This document shows, in pieces, positions 43,563-54,219 of a stretch of DNA of 64,000 nucleotides. This DNA is from Chaetoceros tenuissimus (taxonomy: Eukaryota > Bacillariophyta > Thalassiosirophyceae > Chaetocerotales > Chaetocerotaceae): positions 806,001 to 870,000 of the forward strand of contig BLLK01000058.1 of NCBI GenBank assembly GCA_021927905.1, written 5' to 3'. Positions within the stretch are counted from its first letter, which is position 1. Every line of letters begins with the position of its first letter. A program made the position numbers and the translations under genes. Under the pieces are notes generated by a model that saw only the letters and a program-made list of their open reading frames with translations, did not search any database and was not told the origin of the DNA.

Positions 43563-45512
43563 ATGAGCTCTAGAAATAGTGACAACAATGACCAGTCCGA
43601 AGAACGTGTTCTTCCTGAAAATGTTAGGCGGAGAATGCGATCTGTAGCTGATCGTGAAGCAGCTCGGCTAGCAAGACCGGATCGCCAGAAGAAATCAGGT
43701 ATAGGTCATGCATCACGTATGAAAAGTGCAGTATCATCCACTCCATTTGGCTTTGATACATTCAAACGTAACATTTCAGTTGATGATGAATCTAATGTTC
43801 AAGAGAACGGAGGAGATTGGTGTGGACCATTTTCAGTTGCACGTCAGATGATTGCGGCGAGAGATGAAGCTCGGAGAAAACGAAATGAAGAAAATGAAAA
43901 AGAGGATGAACCTAAAGAGAGTCATCCCTTAGATGCCATTTATAATGCTAGTGAATTGGAAAAGAAGAGAAAGGCTAATCCGAGTATGACGTGGAAAGCC
44001 AAAACAGTGAAAGAAACTGATTGGACAGGGAAGAAACAAAATTTATATTATAAGCGTCAGAAACGCTATGCTGAACAAGAGAGAGTGAAGAAGAATAAAA
44101 TCCCGACACTATATGAGATGTGTCTGAGCTTTATTACTGAGAACTTTGAGTATGTGGAATCTCTTGGTCCTTTCGTTGATGCAAAGGTTAGAAAAGGTAA
44201 GATTTCAAGATTTGGAAAATATAAAAAGTTATAGAACCGGTCTTTGTTTCTCATAAACAATCATATATGTTTCTATAAAGATATTTGCACAAAACTTGTT
44301 TCTACTGGAATGTTTAATGGAGCTGCTTTTGATACACTTGCAGAAGTGGGTGTTGAAACGCTTGAGATTACTGACTGCACAGAAGTGACACAAGATCAAC
44401 TTTCAGAATCTTTGAAAGATCTTATTTCGAATGGATTGAAGGCGTTACTACTCACTCATTGTGGTAGGTGCTTTGGAAAAAGAGCTGTAGATGCTATTGT
44501 GAAGGCAAGTGATGGTCCAAATGGAAATGAAATATTTGCACTCTCCATAGCAGGAGCATATGTTTTGAAGGATGAAGATGCTGCGAGACTTCTTCAAACT
44601 GCAAAGAATGGGCTGTCTAGTATTGAGTTCAAAGCCTGTCATTTACTTGGTGATCATTTTTGTAAACAATTTGCAAAAAGTTTTGCAACTTCTTTGAATC
44701 CAAGGAATGTTCTTCTTGAATTATCACTTCAAGACTTAAATTTGAACAAAGAACATTTGAAAATAATTGCCGAATCTGGTGCCTTGGGAAATTTGAAGAG
44801 CCTATCTTTTTCTTTGGGATCTCTTGATGATGATTCTGTTGCAACTATTCTCGAAGCTACTAATGGGAACCTAGAGAATCTGAACTTGAACAACAACGTG
44901 AATTTAACTGATGAAACATTGTCATTGATTCGCCAGTATAATGTCAAGGGGAAGCTAAAGTCACTTCGTCTCAGTGGGATCAAGAATTTTACATCTGCTG
45001 GCTTGGAGACTTTCTTTACTTTTGGCATCAAGGGGCTTCCAAACCCACCTGCTCTACGTACCCTCGATCTCTCTGAGTGTGATTATGATTCAGTGAATGA
45101 GCAAGTCATTGAATATGCAATTACTGCGTCTGCTTTGAAGCAAACTTTAGGGGATAAAGTTGTTGATGAAGGTGTCGACACTATAAAGCGTAAAACTGAT
45201 TTGTCTGCGATGGGAGGTTTAGTCTCTTTGGATGTTAGCGGATCATCGGTGAATGATAAAAACATGGAACAACTAGCTGCGCTATGTAGTAAAACTCTCA
45301 TGGAACTGAAACTAAACTTCTGCCCATTAGTATCAGATTCTGGTTTAGGTTATCTTGTTGACAAGTGTGGAAGGCAATTGACTACCATCGAGATATGGGG
45401 AAATGCACAAGTAAGCGACAAATTTTTGGACGGTCATTGTAGAGTCGGGAAGGGTTTGATCGTAGAAGGAGCATGGATGAAGAATAGTGAAGGGAAAGGT
45501 TCTCAGAGATAA
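43563..45512 (+). CDS. RAD7-like leucine-rich-repeat nucleotide excision repair protein (two exons)
   Basis: Exons 43563-44196 and 44281-45512 (84-bp intron, GTAAGA..ATAAAG), 621 residues. The N-terminal about 170 residues are basic and low complexity. Around the junction the sequence IPTLYEMCLSFITENFEYVE and SLGPFVDAKVRKDICTKLVS matches the Rad7 'P.L...C...I......v...G.~p......i...l' region. Leucine-rich repeats follow to the end, such as LKALLLTHCGRCFG, LENLNLNNNVNLTDETL, LKSLRLSGIKNFTSAGL, LRTLDLSECDYDS and LMELKLNFCPLVSDSGL, of the cysteine-containing Rad7/F-box type. Yeast Rad7 with Rad16 recognises UV damage in silent chromatin. A second exon read alone from 44244 would lack the N-terminus and is not a separate gene. 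Confidence 0.8.
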
Positions 45513-45573
45513 ATTTATATCTATCTTGTGGTATACATACCATACTTAATTCTAAATCGTCCATTACCATTGT

Positions 45574-46493
45574 TTAATACGAATGAAAACCTAGGATGGC
45601 ATCTTCCATAGCATTCTTAATTGTCTTCATCATTGTAGGATATTTTGTCACTACTACTTCATCATGTTCCGATTTGCCTCCCATGAATGTTGGAATTTCT
45701 TCCTTGTGAATGACATTGTCTGCCACAAGTCTAGCAGCAGCTTCTTCTCTTGATCTGCATTCCACTATCCGCTCTTTCATATTTTCAGGAGCGAGTTTGT
45801 TCATGAGATTATAGAACATATGCCCGACAGTGCCCGTCACAAAATAAGCTCTCTTCACCCTGTCTGGGAAAACAGTGATGAAAGTTTGATAAATTTGGGA
45901 CCAAGCGTAGGGTTTTTCATAGCTTGTAGAAGATGAAATTCATCAAAGCAAATGATAAAATTCATATCAAAAATTGGAGATGGCATTTGATCAATACCTC
46001 CTTGCATAACTATAGACGCAGAGTCAATACCTTTCTTGACCTTCATTTTGTGGAAGTTTGTCTTGTCTGCTCTGTACCATAGAATTGGTGATCCTTCCTT
46101 GTCGACTCCATACCAGTAGAGATCATTACTATCAGCATGTAGGTCTGCGAACTCGGTATGTTTATTTTCGTCAAGAAAATAATCTATTTTGTTCGAAATG
46201 GAATTGCTCACTTTCCAAGAAAGATACTTTTCAATCTTTCTCCTTGAGTGCTCAAAGGCGCTAGCTTGATTCTTGCAGGTTTCTTGATAAAGAACTTCTT
46301 TAATCCAAGATCTTGAAAGAGTTTTGGCCTCACTCGCCCATGAATTCTTACTGGATAGGACTTCATACATACGGTCAAGTTCTATCTCGTCAATAGAACA
46401 CTTTGGATCTAACGAAGGATGAGAGACTGAGATACATTTTACGCATCCAACTACCGCAAAAAATGGTAACGAGAACAACAGCAGATTTCTCAT
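45574..46493 (-). CDS. Secreted/ER CRAL-TRIO (Sec14-like) lipid-binding protein, apparent frameshift
   Basis: Reading starts at ATG 46493 with a signal peptide (MRNLLLFSLPFFAVVGC), runs through a helical N-terminal part and the start of a CRAL-TRIO domain (FDMNFIICFDEFHLL), then stops at 45855 if no change is made. The domain continues in another frame: EKPYAWSQIYQTFITVFPDR and VKRAYFVTGTVGHMFYNL, then KLAPENMKERI, which aligns well with the Sec14 'F....YPe.lkr.~vv.ap..f...~n..kp~l' block. The switch lies at about 45920-45935, at CTACAAGC; one base missing from the A run would explain it. No intron with good sites joins the frames. CRAL-TRIO proteins carry phosphoinositides or other lipids; a signal peptide is unusual. 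The final ORF ends at 45574. Confidence 0.65.
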
Positions 46494-46912
46494 ACTGTCA
46501 ACAGCTAAAAGTGATGTCAAAGATAGGAATTGTTTGTATTCTACGAACTAAAATAAATGATAACATCAGAAGAATCGGAATTCAATTCATTTGTTGATAG
46601 TTTTGGTTGGAATTTCAATTCTTACGACACAAAAAGATACCTTCTCAAAATGGCGCGAAAAAATGATCTCATACTAGTGTCGTACCTACGAGGCGTCATT
46701 GGCATTTGTATTTTGTCTTCTACCTTGGTCCAAAACTTTCTCACGTTTCAAAATGATTTCAGCTTTAATCGTATCCTGACAATACCCATAAAAATATAGT
46801 ACTATGCACACTATATTTTTGAAGGCATGAAAATAAAAGAACTCTCTTTGCACATTCCTATGAATTGAAACCTATTAGAGAATTATTTTAAAAAGTAGAG
46901 AACTAATGAAAA
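46494..46912. other. Intergenic region, no gene seen
   Basis: About 419 bp downstream of the LMF gene and upstream of the CRAL-TRIO gene. AT-rich with no recognised gene. Confidence 0.35.
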
Positions 46913-48980
46913 TCATAAATCAGGTTCATTCAAATCACCTGGATTATCATAAATCTCCCGAATCTTTGATAGAGAGTCACATATTGATTTGAGGTAGTTG
47001 AATCCCTTTACATGAGGTATATGCGAGCAGTGCTCCCCTGGTTTGTAGCATATTTCAGATTTGTAACCTTGTGATGACAAAAAGGACTTTAATGATTCAT
47101 TTCCTTTTTCCAGATTCGGAACATATTCATTTACTGCAGAGCGTAACCACCAATGAGATGATTTCCATGGAGCAAAGTCGTAGTTGTAAAGTGTGGAATG
47201 AATAGAGATCAATTCTTTGCTTTCGTTTACGAGCGACGGTTCATCAAGTAAATTCAGAACTGGTCTACAACCTTGAAGAAGTTTGAATGTCAAATTAATA
47301 AACCATGGATTGTGTGAATAGTTTCCAAGTGCAGCAAACCACATTTGCCAATCAAGACGAGGCTGATGAGGTGCAATTTGTTTAGGGACTTTGTCCAAGT
47401 CTCCAGGCTTGTACGAAAAGTTGATCTCCTTGAATTCACCAGTACTCAATCGTGCACCCATGATTATTTCAGGCCTAGCGACAACTGATTCTGGCAGTCC
47501 GCCATATCCTTGATAATTCCCCTGGCCAACACCTGTCATACGACGAAAGAGTCCATAGCTGTTCGAGAAATGAAAGGGTTGTATTTGTACAAATGGTTGC
47601 ATAAAAGTATTTGATAGCATTGTCATGGTTGAATTTGTCCTCAGACCAGCAGACAAATTCATAAATGGCAATGATGTCGTTCCAAGGCAAGTCAAACATA
47701 CTAGTGCTCTAATAATTGTTGCGAGGCCTTCTTTTCTATGAACAATTGCAACCCTAAAAGAGTTCAATAGAAAAATTAGGGCAAAAACAATAGCCATAGG
47801 TACAAATACATTAATCATCTTTTCGCAATATTCCTTGTTCCATGATAATTTGATATTAAGTTGATGGTTTGTGCTTGCATTCATTTGTATTCGAAACATT
47901 TCGAGAAAGCAACATACCAAGATAGTCATGCAAATCTTTCTCTCTATTTGCTTCTGTAATAGAAGGCAAAGTATACAATTGAGCAAGATGTGGATATCTA
48001 TGTCAAATTGGCAAATAGCAAAACAGCATCCCTACCTTTTTCTCTGGAGTATTTTCGCGTAATGTGTCATAATGAACATACTCAGAGCTTTCGTCGTCCT
48101 TGTAGTAATTCTTTTCATCCTTGAAAGAATGTTCGTCATCTCTATCCAGGCACGGTATACAAAGCAAGATTGTCAAAAGGTTGAAAAAGTTATAATTTCC
48201 AGTCAAGATAATCAACAGCTGCAAAAGAATCTGTAATATAGAACCAATCCTACGAAATTCATGTATTGGTGCAATCAGTAAAAAAGCTCCTTGAATTTCA
48301 ATCAATAGCGTCATGGCCACGCCAAATCGTTGAATCAAAGGGTGAAGCTGATGAGCAAACCATGCTAAAGGACTTGGCAAACATTGTGTTGCAAAATGAT
48401 ATTCAAGAGCAGTAAGATTATTCCAAGTCGGGCAATCAGCTTGTATCTTCACCACACCTGCCATAAACATGAGTTTGAATAATAAGAATCTCATTGGCCA
48501 ATTTCCGATCTTGTTTTCTTTTTCTTTTGCGAGTATTCTATGAGACCAAGGTGCGATGCACATGGATGCAAGCCATCCAGTTTCTAGTAGCAAAGTATCC
48601 CATTGAAAACTATAAAATACACCTCCTAGTTGAACCAAAAAGTAGTATAGAAATGTAATTGTCAAAAAGAGAAGTCCATGATGAATGATTCCAATGGTAG
48701 CTAGAGTCGATAATAAGATCCCAGTCAAGCTAGCGAGTTCAAGCAGGACATCAACAATCGCCCATACAGATTCATCGTGGACTCTTCTAACTTTTGATAT
48801 AGATGCTTTCTCTACAATATATTCATGTAATCTTGGAAAAGCCCTGCTGAATATTCTCCCAGATGGTTCTATACCTGATGAAGAAACTAAGCCTGGAAAT
48901 TGGTGGTAGTAACTTAGGAATGCAATCAAAAATATGCAGCCAAGAGCGCTAAGAAACCTGGAATGCAATTTTGTTCCCAT
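46913..48980 (-). CDS. Lipase maturation factor (LMF1/LMF2-like) ER membrane protein (two exons)
   Basis: Exons 48980-48036 and 47953-46913, 82-bp intron (GTAGGG..TTACAG), 661 residues. An N-terminal signal anchor (LSALGCIFLIAFLSYYHQF) and several membrane helices are seen. The LMF signature is clear: FYSFQWDTLLLETGWLASMC, LFKLMFMAGVVKIQADCPTW, LTALEYHFATQCLPSPLAWF and LLIILTGNYNFFNLLTILLC. The lumenal C-terminal half contains the LMF domain: SYGLFRRMTGVG, VARPEIIMGARLSTGEFKEI, and VPKQIAPHQPRLDWQMWFAA. In animals LMF1 is needed to fold dimeric lipases in the ER; algal homologues are uncharacterised. A role in folding secreted enzymes is inferred. Confidence 0.9.
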
Positions 48981-49429
48981 TTTTGTGCCAACAATAGCTT
49001 TGAATGAATGGAGTTAGGTAGAATGCTTTCAAATATGTTTGGAATTGCATCAATTTCGATTTTTGATCTTTTCTTTTGAAACTATGAAAAGATCCGCGAA
49101 GCGAGAAGAAAGAGAAGTAAAGGGGAAGAGATCAGAAGCGAAAACGGATACTCTTTTTTTTGCAGTTTTCCAGTTTTCATAGGAGGATACAGAAGTCCCT
49201 ATTTTCCCGTAGCCCCCAGGTTGAAGAAAGGCCATTTATGACAAAGTTCAAATTGACAGCCAAAAAGAACATATGTATGTGAAAAATTCTTTCATGCCAT
49301 CGACGACGCATTGTATTGGTTCTCTTCGTGATAGTTCATCAAAAGAACATACCTTTTATCAAAGTAAAGCATATTATTGCTTTTCACTTGGCCTGTTCAT
49401 ACTCATAGTACACATACGAAAGAATAGAT
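48981..49429. other. Divergent intergenic region, no gene seen
   Basis: About 449 bp between divergent LMF and GIY-YIG genes. TTTCCAGTTTTCATAGG near 49170 and GAGAAGAAAGAGAAGTAAAGG near 49100 are low-complexity stretches. Nothing else. Confidence 0.35.
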
Positions 49430-50341
49430 ATGCGTTCTATATCAGCTTCATTGTTGCCACTAGTTCTTTATCTAGCGCTAGCTATACCATGTCAACCATT
49501 TCACTTGACAAGCACTACGAATGTTGTGTCACATCATAGAACTTCCTCAGTTCTAGTTCAACCCAATCAAAATAGAGTCCGAACTCGAGCAAGTCGAAAA
49601 GAAATCACAAGGCTTTCATCGACGTTGCCTCTTTCATCAAAAACAAGGACAAGACACTCATTTCAACTCATTGAACATATTTCCCAAATTGTCCAAACTT
49701 TGACCATTAGAAACAAAAGGTCAGCTCAAGATTTATTCCGTAGACTTTCAAAGGCATTAACTGTCCAAAGAAAGTATGCAATATATGTACTAGAATGTGA
49801 AAATGACAAGTACTATGTAGGCTGTACTCAAAATATCCAAAGAAGAATCAAAGAACACATGAGCAATCGAGGAGGAAGCTCTTGGACGCGTATACACAAA
49901 CCGTTACGAGTTCAAAAGGTTTACAGGCGTATTCCTAGTGCATATTATTTAGGAAAAGAGGCACAAGTGACTGCAGAACTGATGCTGGCTCATGGAATTA
50001 ATAATGTTAGGGGGGCAATGTTTGCTGAAACAAGAGAATACTCCATGAATGATATTGGAGCCTTAACTGGCTTCTTAGGACACTATAATGAGATTAGCTA
50101 TAAACAGCTTTCCTATCGACTGAAGGAGCAACTAACTGATTCTAAAGATATTGAGCTTTTTCCTAGGCGAAGAAATATGCGAAGAAATAAAAAGAGAGAT
50201 AAATGTTTTAACTGTGGAGAGTATGGTCACTGGAGTAATGAGTGCCCACAATCTTGGAAAGGTCTATCTAGGAATTCATATAGATGCTATAAATGTGGAC
50301 AAAAGGGTCATCTGTCAAAGGATTGCTCTGAGACTGATTGA
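49430..50341 (+). CDS. Plastid-targeted GIY-YIG nuclease-like protein with two zinc knuckles
   Basis: A 303-residue intronless frame. Residues 1-24 are a signal peptide (LLPLVLYLALAIPCQPF) with a Phe-bearing plastid-type site. A GIY-YIG domain is at about 115-205: YAIYVLECENDKYYVGCTQN, then IQRRIKEHMSNRGGSSWT, with the family Arg (QRRI) and a later Glu in VTAELMLAHGINNVRG. The first motif is IYVLE..YYVG, the normal variant. The C-terminal CFNCGEYGHWSNECP and CYKCGQKGHLSKDCS are two CCHC knuckles (CX2CX4HX4C), which bind single-stranded nucleic acid. GIY-YIG enzymes cut or resolve DNA; with knuckles, RNA processing is also possible. Probably a plastid DNA or RNA nuclease. Confidence 0.78.
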   Translation: MRSISASLLPLVLYLALAIPCQPFHLTSTTNVVSHHRTSSVLVQPNQNRVRTRASRKEITRLSSTLPLSSKTRTRHSFQLIEHISQIVQTLTIRNKRSAQDLFRRLSKALTVQRKYAIYVLECENDKYYVGCTQNIQRRIKEHMSNRGGSSWTRIHKPLRVQKVYRRIPSAYYLGKEAQVTAELMLAHGINNVRGAMFAETREYSMNDIGALTGFLGHYNEISYKQLSYRLKEQLTDSKDIELFPRRRNMRRNKKRDKCFNCGEYGHWSNECPQSWKGLSRNSYRCYKCGQKGHLSKDCSETD

Positions 50342-50774
50342 GCATTGTTTTCTGATTTGGTTACTACTATGACTACGTATTCGCCTACTTCCTTCAATAG
50401 GAAAAGCGAATTCGCCACATTGATTATTTTGTCAATGAAATATGTACTGTTTAACTAAGTAACTTCTTAGATGTAGCAGAGAATTCTGTCATTACTGTAA
50501 TCACCATGACACTCGTCGGATAGATCTAAATACTGTGTAACCGACTGATACTGGCTGAATTTGAGCACGATACTTACTACGTACGTGTTCATGAAATGAA
50601 CAAGCGACAAGCTCTTTCTTCTTTTTCGTTCAAATAGATCACAACTATCGTTGACTAGACTACTCGTAGTTGAACTATAAGTTTAAGTACAAAACTACTT
50701 CAATTAATAGTTCTCCTGAAGTTACTTATTCAACAAGTATTTGTTATATTTTTTGAGTATTCACTCATTTCGTC
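50342..50774. other. Intergenic region, no gene seen
   Basis: About 433 bp. CTTACTACGTACGTGTTC near 50571-50588 again contains an ACGT-centred palindrome. No gene recognised. Confidence 0.35.
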
Positions 50775-51752
50775 ATGTCTGAGTTGCGATCTACAAAAGA
50801 TACATCCGTCAAACCATTTGGAAAAACCCTCCTCATCAAAAGATATGGATCAAATTCGTCCATCATTCTAGTCGCTCTTAATAATCCTCGAAGGAAAAAT
50901 ACATTTTCTGATCAGCAATATATGGATCTTATAGATATGCTATTTTGTGTTGAGAACGATGATTCAATCGATGCTGTTGTAATTACCGGTGCCGGAGACT
51001 ACTTCACGTCTGGAGCAGATATCGGATCCTTTTTTGCTTTAGCAGATTACATAGAAGAACATGAAGAAAAAGGTGTTATTTTACAAACAAATAGTCCAAA
51101 ATTTATGATGGCAGTGATCAATTTCAGTAAGATGTTGGTTACCGCAGTCAATGGTCCTGCAGTAGGTATTGGTGTCACCTTGCTGCCGCATTGCGATATG
51201 GTATATGCAACTGAAGATTCCTCATATTGGACTCCATTTTCTAGAATAGCAATCGTTCCTGAATTCAGTTCATCTCTTACATTTGTCGAAAATATGGGAG
51301 TTATGAGAGCAAATCAGATGCTTTGTATGGGTGAAAAGATCAATGCTAAACAAGCCTTGGAATGTAAATTGCTGACTGGGATCATGGAGGGATGTGATAA
51401 AAGTGGTGATCCTTTTGTGGACGAAAGTATCGGTGTCAAAGTTTGTAAAAAGATCAATGATCAATTACTATCACTCCCACATGGTGGAAAGACCGCAAGG
51501 GTAAGTTGATGATTGATTATTTCATATTTCTTTGTATAACCTGCCCTCATTTGAAGCGTATTCCATTGTCTAATACAACATTTTTTTAATTTGTTGCAGA
51601 AATTTGTATCACTCATTAGAAATCAATCACGCAAAGAGATGCTCAGAAAAGTGTGTGTCGAGGAATGGATGGAGTTTGAAAAAAGAATTCGAGATGGTGA
51701 TGTAAATGACGCTGTCGTTGCGCTTGTCAACCAACGACAAAGCAAACTTTGA
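50775..51752 (+). CDS. Peroxisomal enoyl-CoA delta-isomerase/hydratase (two exons)
   Basis: Exons 50775-51500 and 51600-51752 with a 99-bp intron (GTAAGT..TTGCAG); 292 residues. The crotonase fold is clear: VALNNPRRKNTFSDQQYMDL, VVITGAGDYFTSGADIGSFF (oxyanion hole), VTAVNGPAVGIGVTLLPHCD and DSSYWTPFSRIAIVPEFSSS, with the Glu/Pro order of delta3,delta2-enoyl-CoA isomerases (ECI2/PECI). The second exon ends in QSKL and a stop, a PTS1 peroxisomal signal. Without this exon the signal would be lost, so splicing decides the location. It would shift double bonds during beta-oxidation of unsaturated fatty acids. Confidence 0.88.
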
Positions 51753-52059
51753 TAATATATTATAAGCTATTACGAGTATATCTAAAGACTAATATAGGCT
51801 GTAGTACGTAGATGATAGATGTAAAATCAGCCAAAAGACATTCAAAATAGAAAAGTGTACGTTTTGTAACCGTTGGAAGACGTTATGGAGGATTCGGAGG
51901 AGAGAGAGGGCAAAACAAAACGAAGCAACGAAGCCAACACCAAAAAACACAAATGCAATTGAAATTGTTTCATTCCAACATTAACTCCGCCGAGAATTCC
52001 ACTTCATATCAAAACAATACTACTCCATTATCTTCTCCTTGAAAAGCTTTGAATAGAAA
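51753..52059. other. Intergenic region, no gene seen
   Basis: About 307 bp between the isomerase and adaptor genes. No gene recognised; AACGAAGC is repeated in tandem (near 51921-51936). Confidence 0.35.
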
Positions 52060-52647
52060 ATGTCAGATCAAGCATCGAAACGCTCCACATCTATCGGTTG
52101 GCACTTTATAATTCTCATGTCGCGTCAAGGGAAGATCCGTCTATCCGAATTCTTCTCCTCCTACACCGAATCTGAAAAACGTAGAATCATCCGTGACATT
52201 ACAGGTGATATCCTCCCTCGTCAACCAAAGATGTGTAACATTATCGAAAAGGGAGAGTACAAATTTGTATACCGCAGATATGCTAGTTTGTACTTTGTTG
52301 TCGGGGTACCGCTTCATTGCAATGAACTCCTGGTTCTTGAGGAGATTCACCTCTTTGTGGAGGCACTAGATGGTTACTTTAACAGTGTATGTGAGCTTGA
52401 TTTGGTCTTTAGTCTGCACAAAAGTCTGTCCATCCTTTTTGAAATGTTTGTCGGCGGTATGTTGGTGGAGACCAACAAGAGAGAAGTTTTGAAGAATATT
52501 ATCGAAGCGGAAGGATTGGTGGAAGAATTGAGTAAGGCCGGTGAAGATGTTGGAAGTCAGTTAGATGATGGGTTAAGTTATCAGGAGCAATTCCAGCTTG
52601 GAAGAAAGCCTGGTAGAAGAGGAGACCGTAATAATGCTAGAGTTTAA
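52060..52647 (+). CDS. Clathrin adaptor AP-1-type sigma subunit
   Basis: A 195-residue intronless frame. LMSRQGKIRLSEFFSSYTES, the Arg-Lys-Cys-Asn stretch RQPKMCNIIEKGEYKFVYRR, YASLYFVVGV, NELLVLEEIHLFVEALDGYF and VCELDLVFSLHKSLSILFEM match the longin-type sigma subunit closely, with the AP-1 form of the 'E.IH.~VE.LD.YF..VCELD' motif. The sequence is longer than the usual about 160 residues because of a short N-terminal addition and a C-terminal Gly/Arg/Gln-rich tail (YQEQFQLGRKPGRRG). It is part of the AP complex sorting cargo at the trans-Golgi/endosome. AP-1 versus AP-2 is not certain. Confidence 0.9.
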   Translation: MSDQASKRSTSIGWHFIILMSRQGKIRLSEFFSSYTESEKRRIIRDITGDILPRQPKMCNIIEKGEYKFVYRRYASLYFVVGVPLHCNELLVLEEIHLFVEALDGYFNSVCELDLVFSLHKSLSILFEMFVGGMLVETNKREVLKNIIEAEGLVEELSKAGEDVGSQLDDGLSYQEQFQLGRKPGRRGDRNNARV

Positions 52648-54219
52648 GGCTACCGCAACTAGGATTCTTCTTCATCTACTATTTTTTGGGTACCCTAGTT
52701 TGATCTAAAATTAATAAAAATTCATTCTCAAAGAACAAATACTAATTTTTAAAAAGCTGCGTGTATAATACAAATGGAGTTATATTTCATGGAAGCTCTG
52801 TACGTACTTATTGGAAAGGCATAACATTATATATAATTCATTTATTGTACTCCTCTATTTCCCCTCTTTCGCATAGCACAATCTAAATATCTAAGATTTG
52901 ATTATTTTACAGAAGTATGTAATATCCTTACTCTTGTGTGCATACAGCTTTGAGAAAAGAACGTATCAAGAATTGAAAATACTTCTCCTTCTATTTACAG
53001 AAAGGCTTTCTTTGGACTGATGTTGTTTTAATTATCTACGAGTAATCTCATTCTCTTTCTTTTGAAATTACTTTACTTATGTATTTTTGATTTTTGTGTG
53101 TAATATAGCAAGACCTTTTCTACTATTCACACTTGATTTGCTTACGCGTTAATCCGCACCGAGACCTCTCTCATCTCATCAATGAAACTTTGTTCATGCT
53201 GAGGACTTCTTCAATTGATTGATACTACATAATGTCGCTCTACTTTCATTCAAATCTCAAATACAATAATCAATGCAATCTCTAAAATATGTAGCTTAAA
53301 ATCGTAGTGATGTATTCTGTTTCTCAAAAATACAAGTGTAAATGAAAAGAGCAAAATATACATAGATACCAGTTTGATTCCCGAACTAATAATTCAAATA
53401 CCGTCCTACCGTTATTGGTTGAATTGTTAGTTACATGATGAATTTTTAAGGTATATATTTATCCATATGCGAGTTGAGTGAAGTATTGTAAAGCACCTCG
53501 CACTGCGTAGCAAAACAGAGGAAACCAAAATAAGCAATTCATTTTCGAACATTTTTCATAGTATGAAGAAGCGGACTGATTTTGAGTTAGTTCCAATACT
53601 AACTTTGTTGATTTCCATTTGTTTTCTTTGATGCCTCTACTTCCCTTTTTATTTCATTACAAATCCACTGCAACGGTTTTTAAGTAAGATGAGTGAAAGA
53701 TTTGCCCTATTTTTAATTTGAGTTATTTACATTTGGTTCATGCTGACAAATCTTCCAAGAGAGACTTGTTCAATGGCTTGATCATATGAATATACATAGA
53801 CTGGATTCGATTCACATTCCAAGAGCTTGACGCTTTCTTTTCGTATTTTATTTTTCGTAGAGCAGAATTGAAAGCTGTGCATCAACCGTTGGCGATAGAG
53901 GAAGTGAAAAGTTTTAGCGATTTTTCTTCTCAGCTAAAAACATAGTTTTCATGGCTATTGACCCTCATTCTTATTTATTAAAGGATTGATTAGCTCATAC
54001 AAGGTACAATTGATATTTTAAAATATCAATAATGTACTACTTTTGTTGAGAATTCCGTTAAACCTTTGAAGGAGTGTGAATCGTTAACTGTGCCACCCCC
54101 CGAGAAAACGAGAAAGCAATCCCCGAGAAAACTTTATGTTCCAACTTTGGCAGTTTTCTCCCTACATTTCGTGCACATAAAATCTACTTTTACAATTTCA
54201 GGTAGCACTGTTATTCAAC
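52648..54219. other. Long intergenic region, no gene seen
   Basis: About 1570 bp, AT-rich, without a reading frame, RNA gene or repeat that I can recognise. The part near 54000-54050 has TTGATATTTTAAAATATCAA, a perfect 20-bp palindrome that could form a hairpin (about 54009-54028). It precedes the large repeat-gene and may include its promoter. Confidence 0.4.
54009..54028. repeat. 20-bp perfect palindrome upstream of the repeat gene
   Basis: TTGATATTTTAAAATATCAA reads the same on both strands. It lies about 190 bp before the ATG at 54220. Role unknown; could be a transcription-factor site or chance in AT-rich DNA. Confidence 0.5.

Noticed and set aside
44244-45512. A separate LRR protein
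   Set aside because: It is the second exon of the RAD7-like gene; a good donor at 44197 and acceptor at 44280 join it to the upstream exon in frame.
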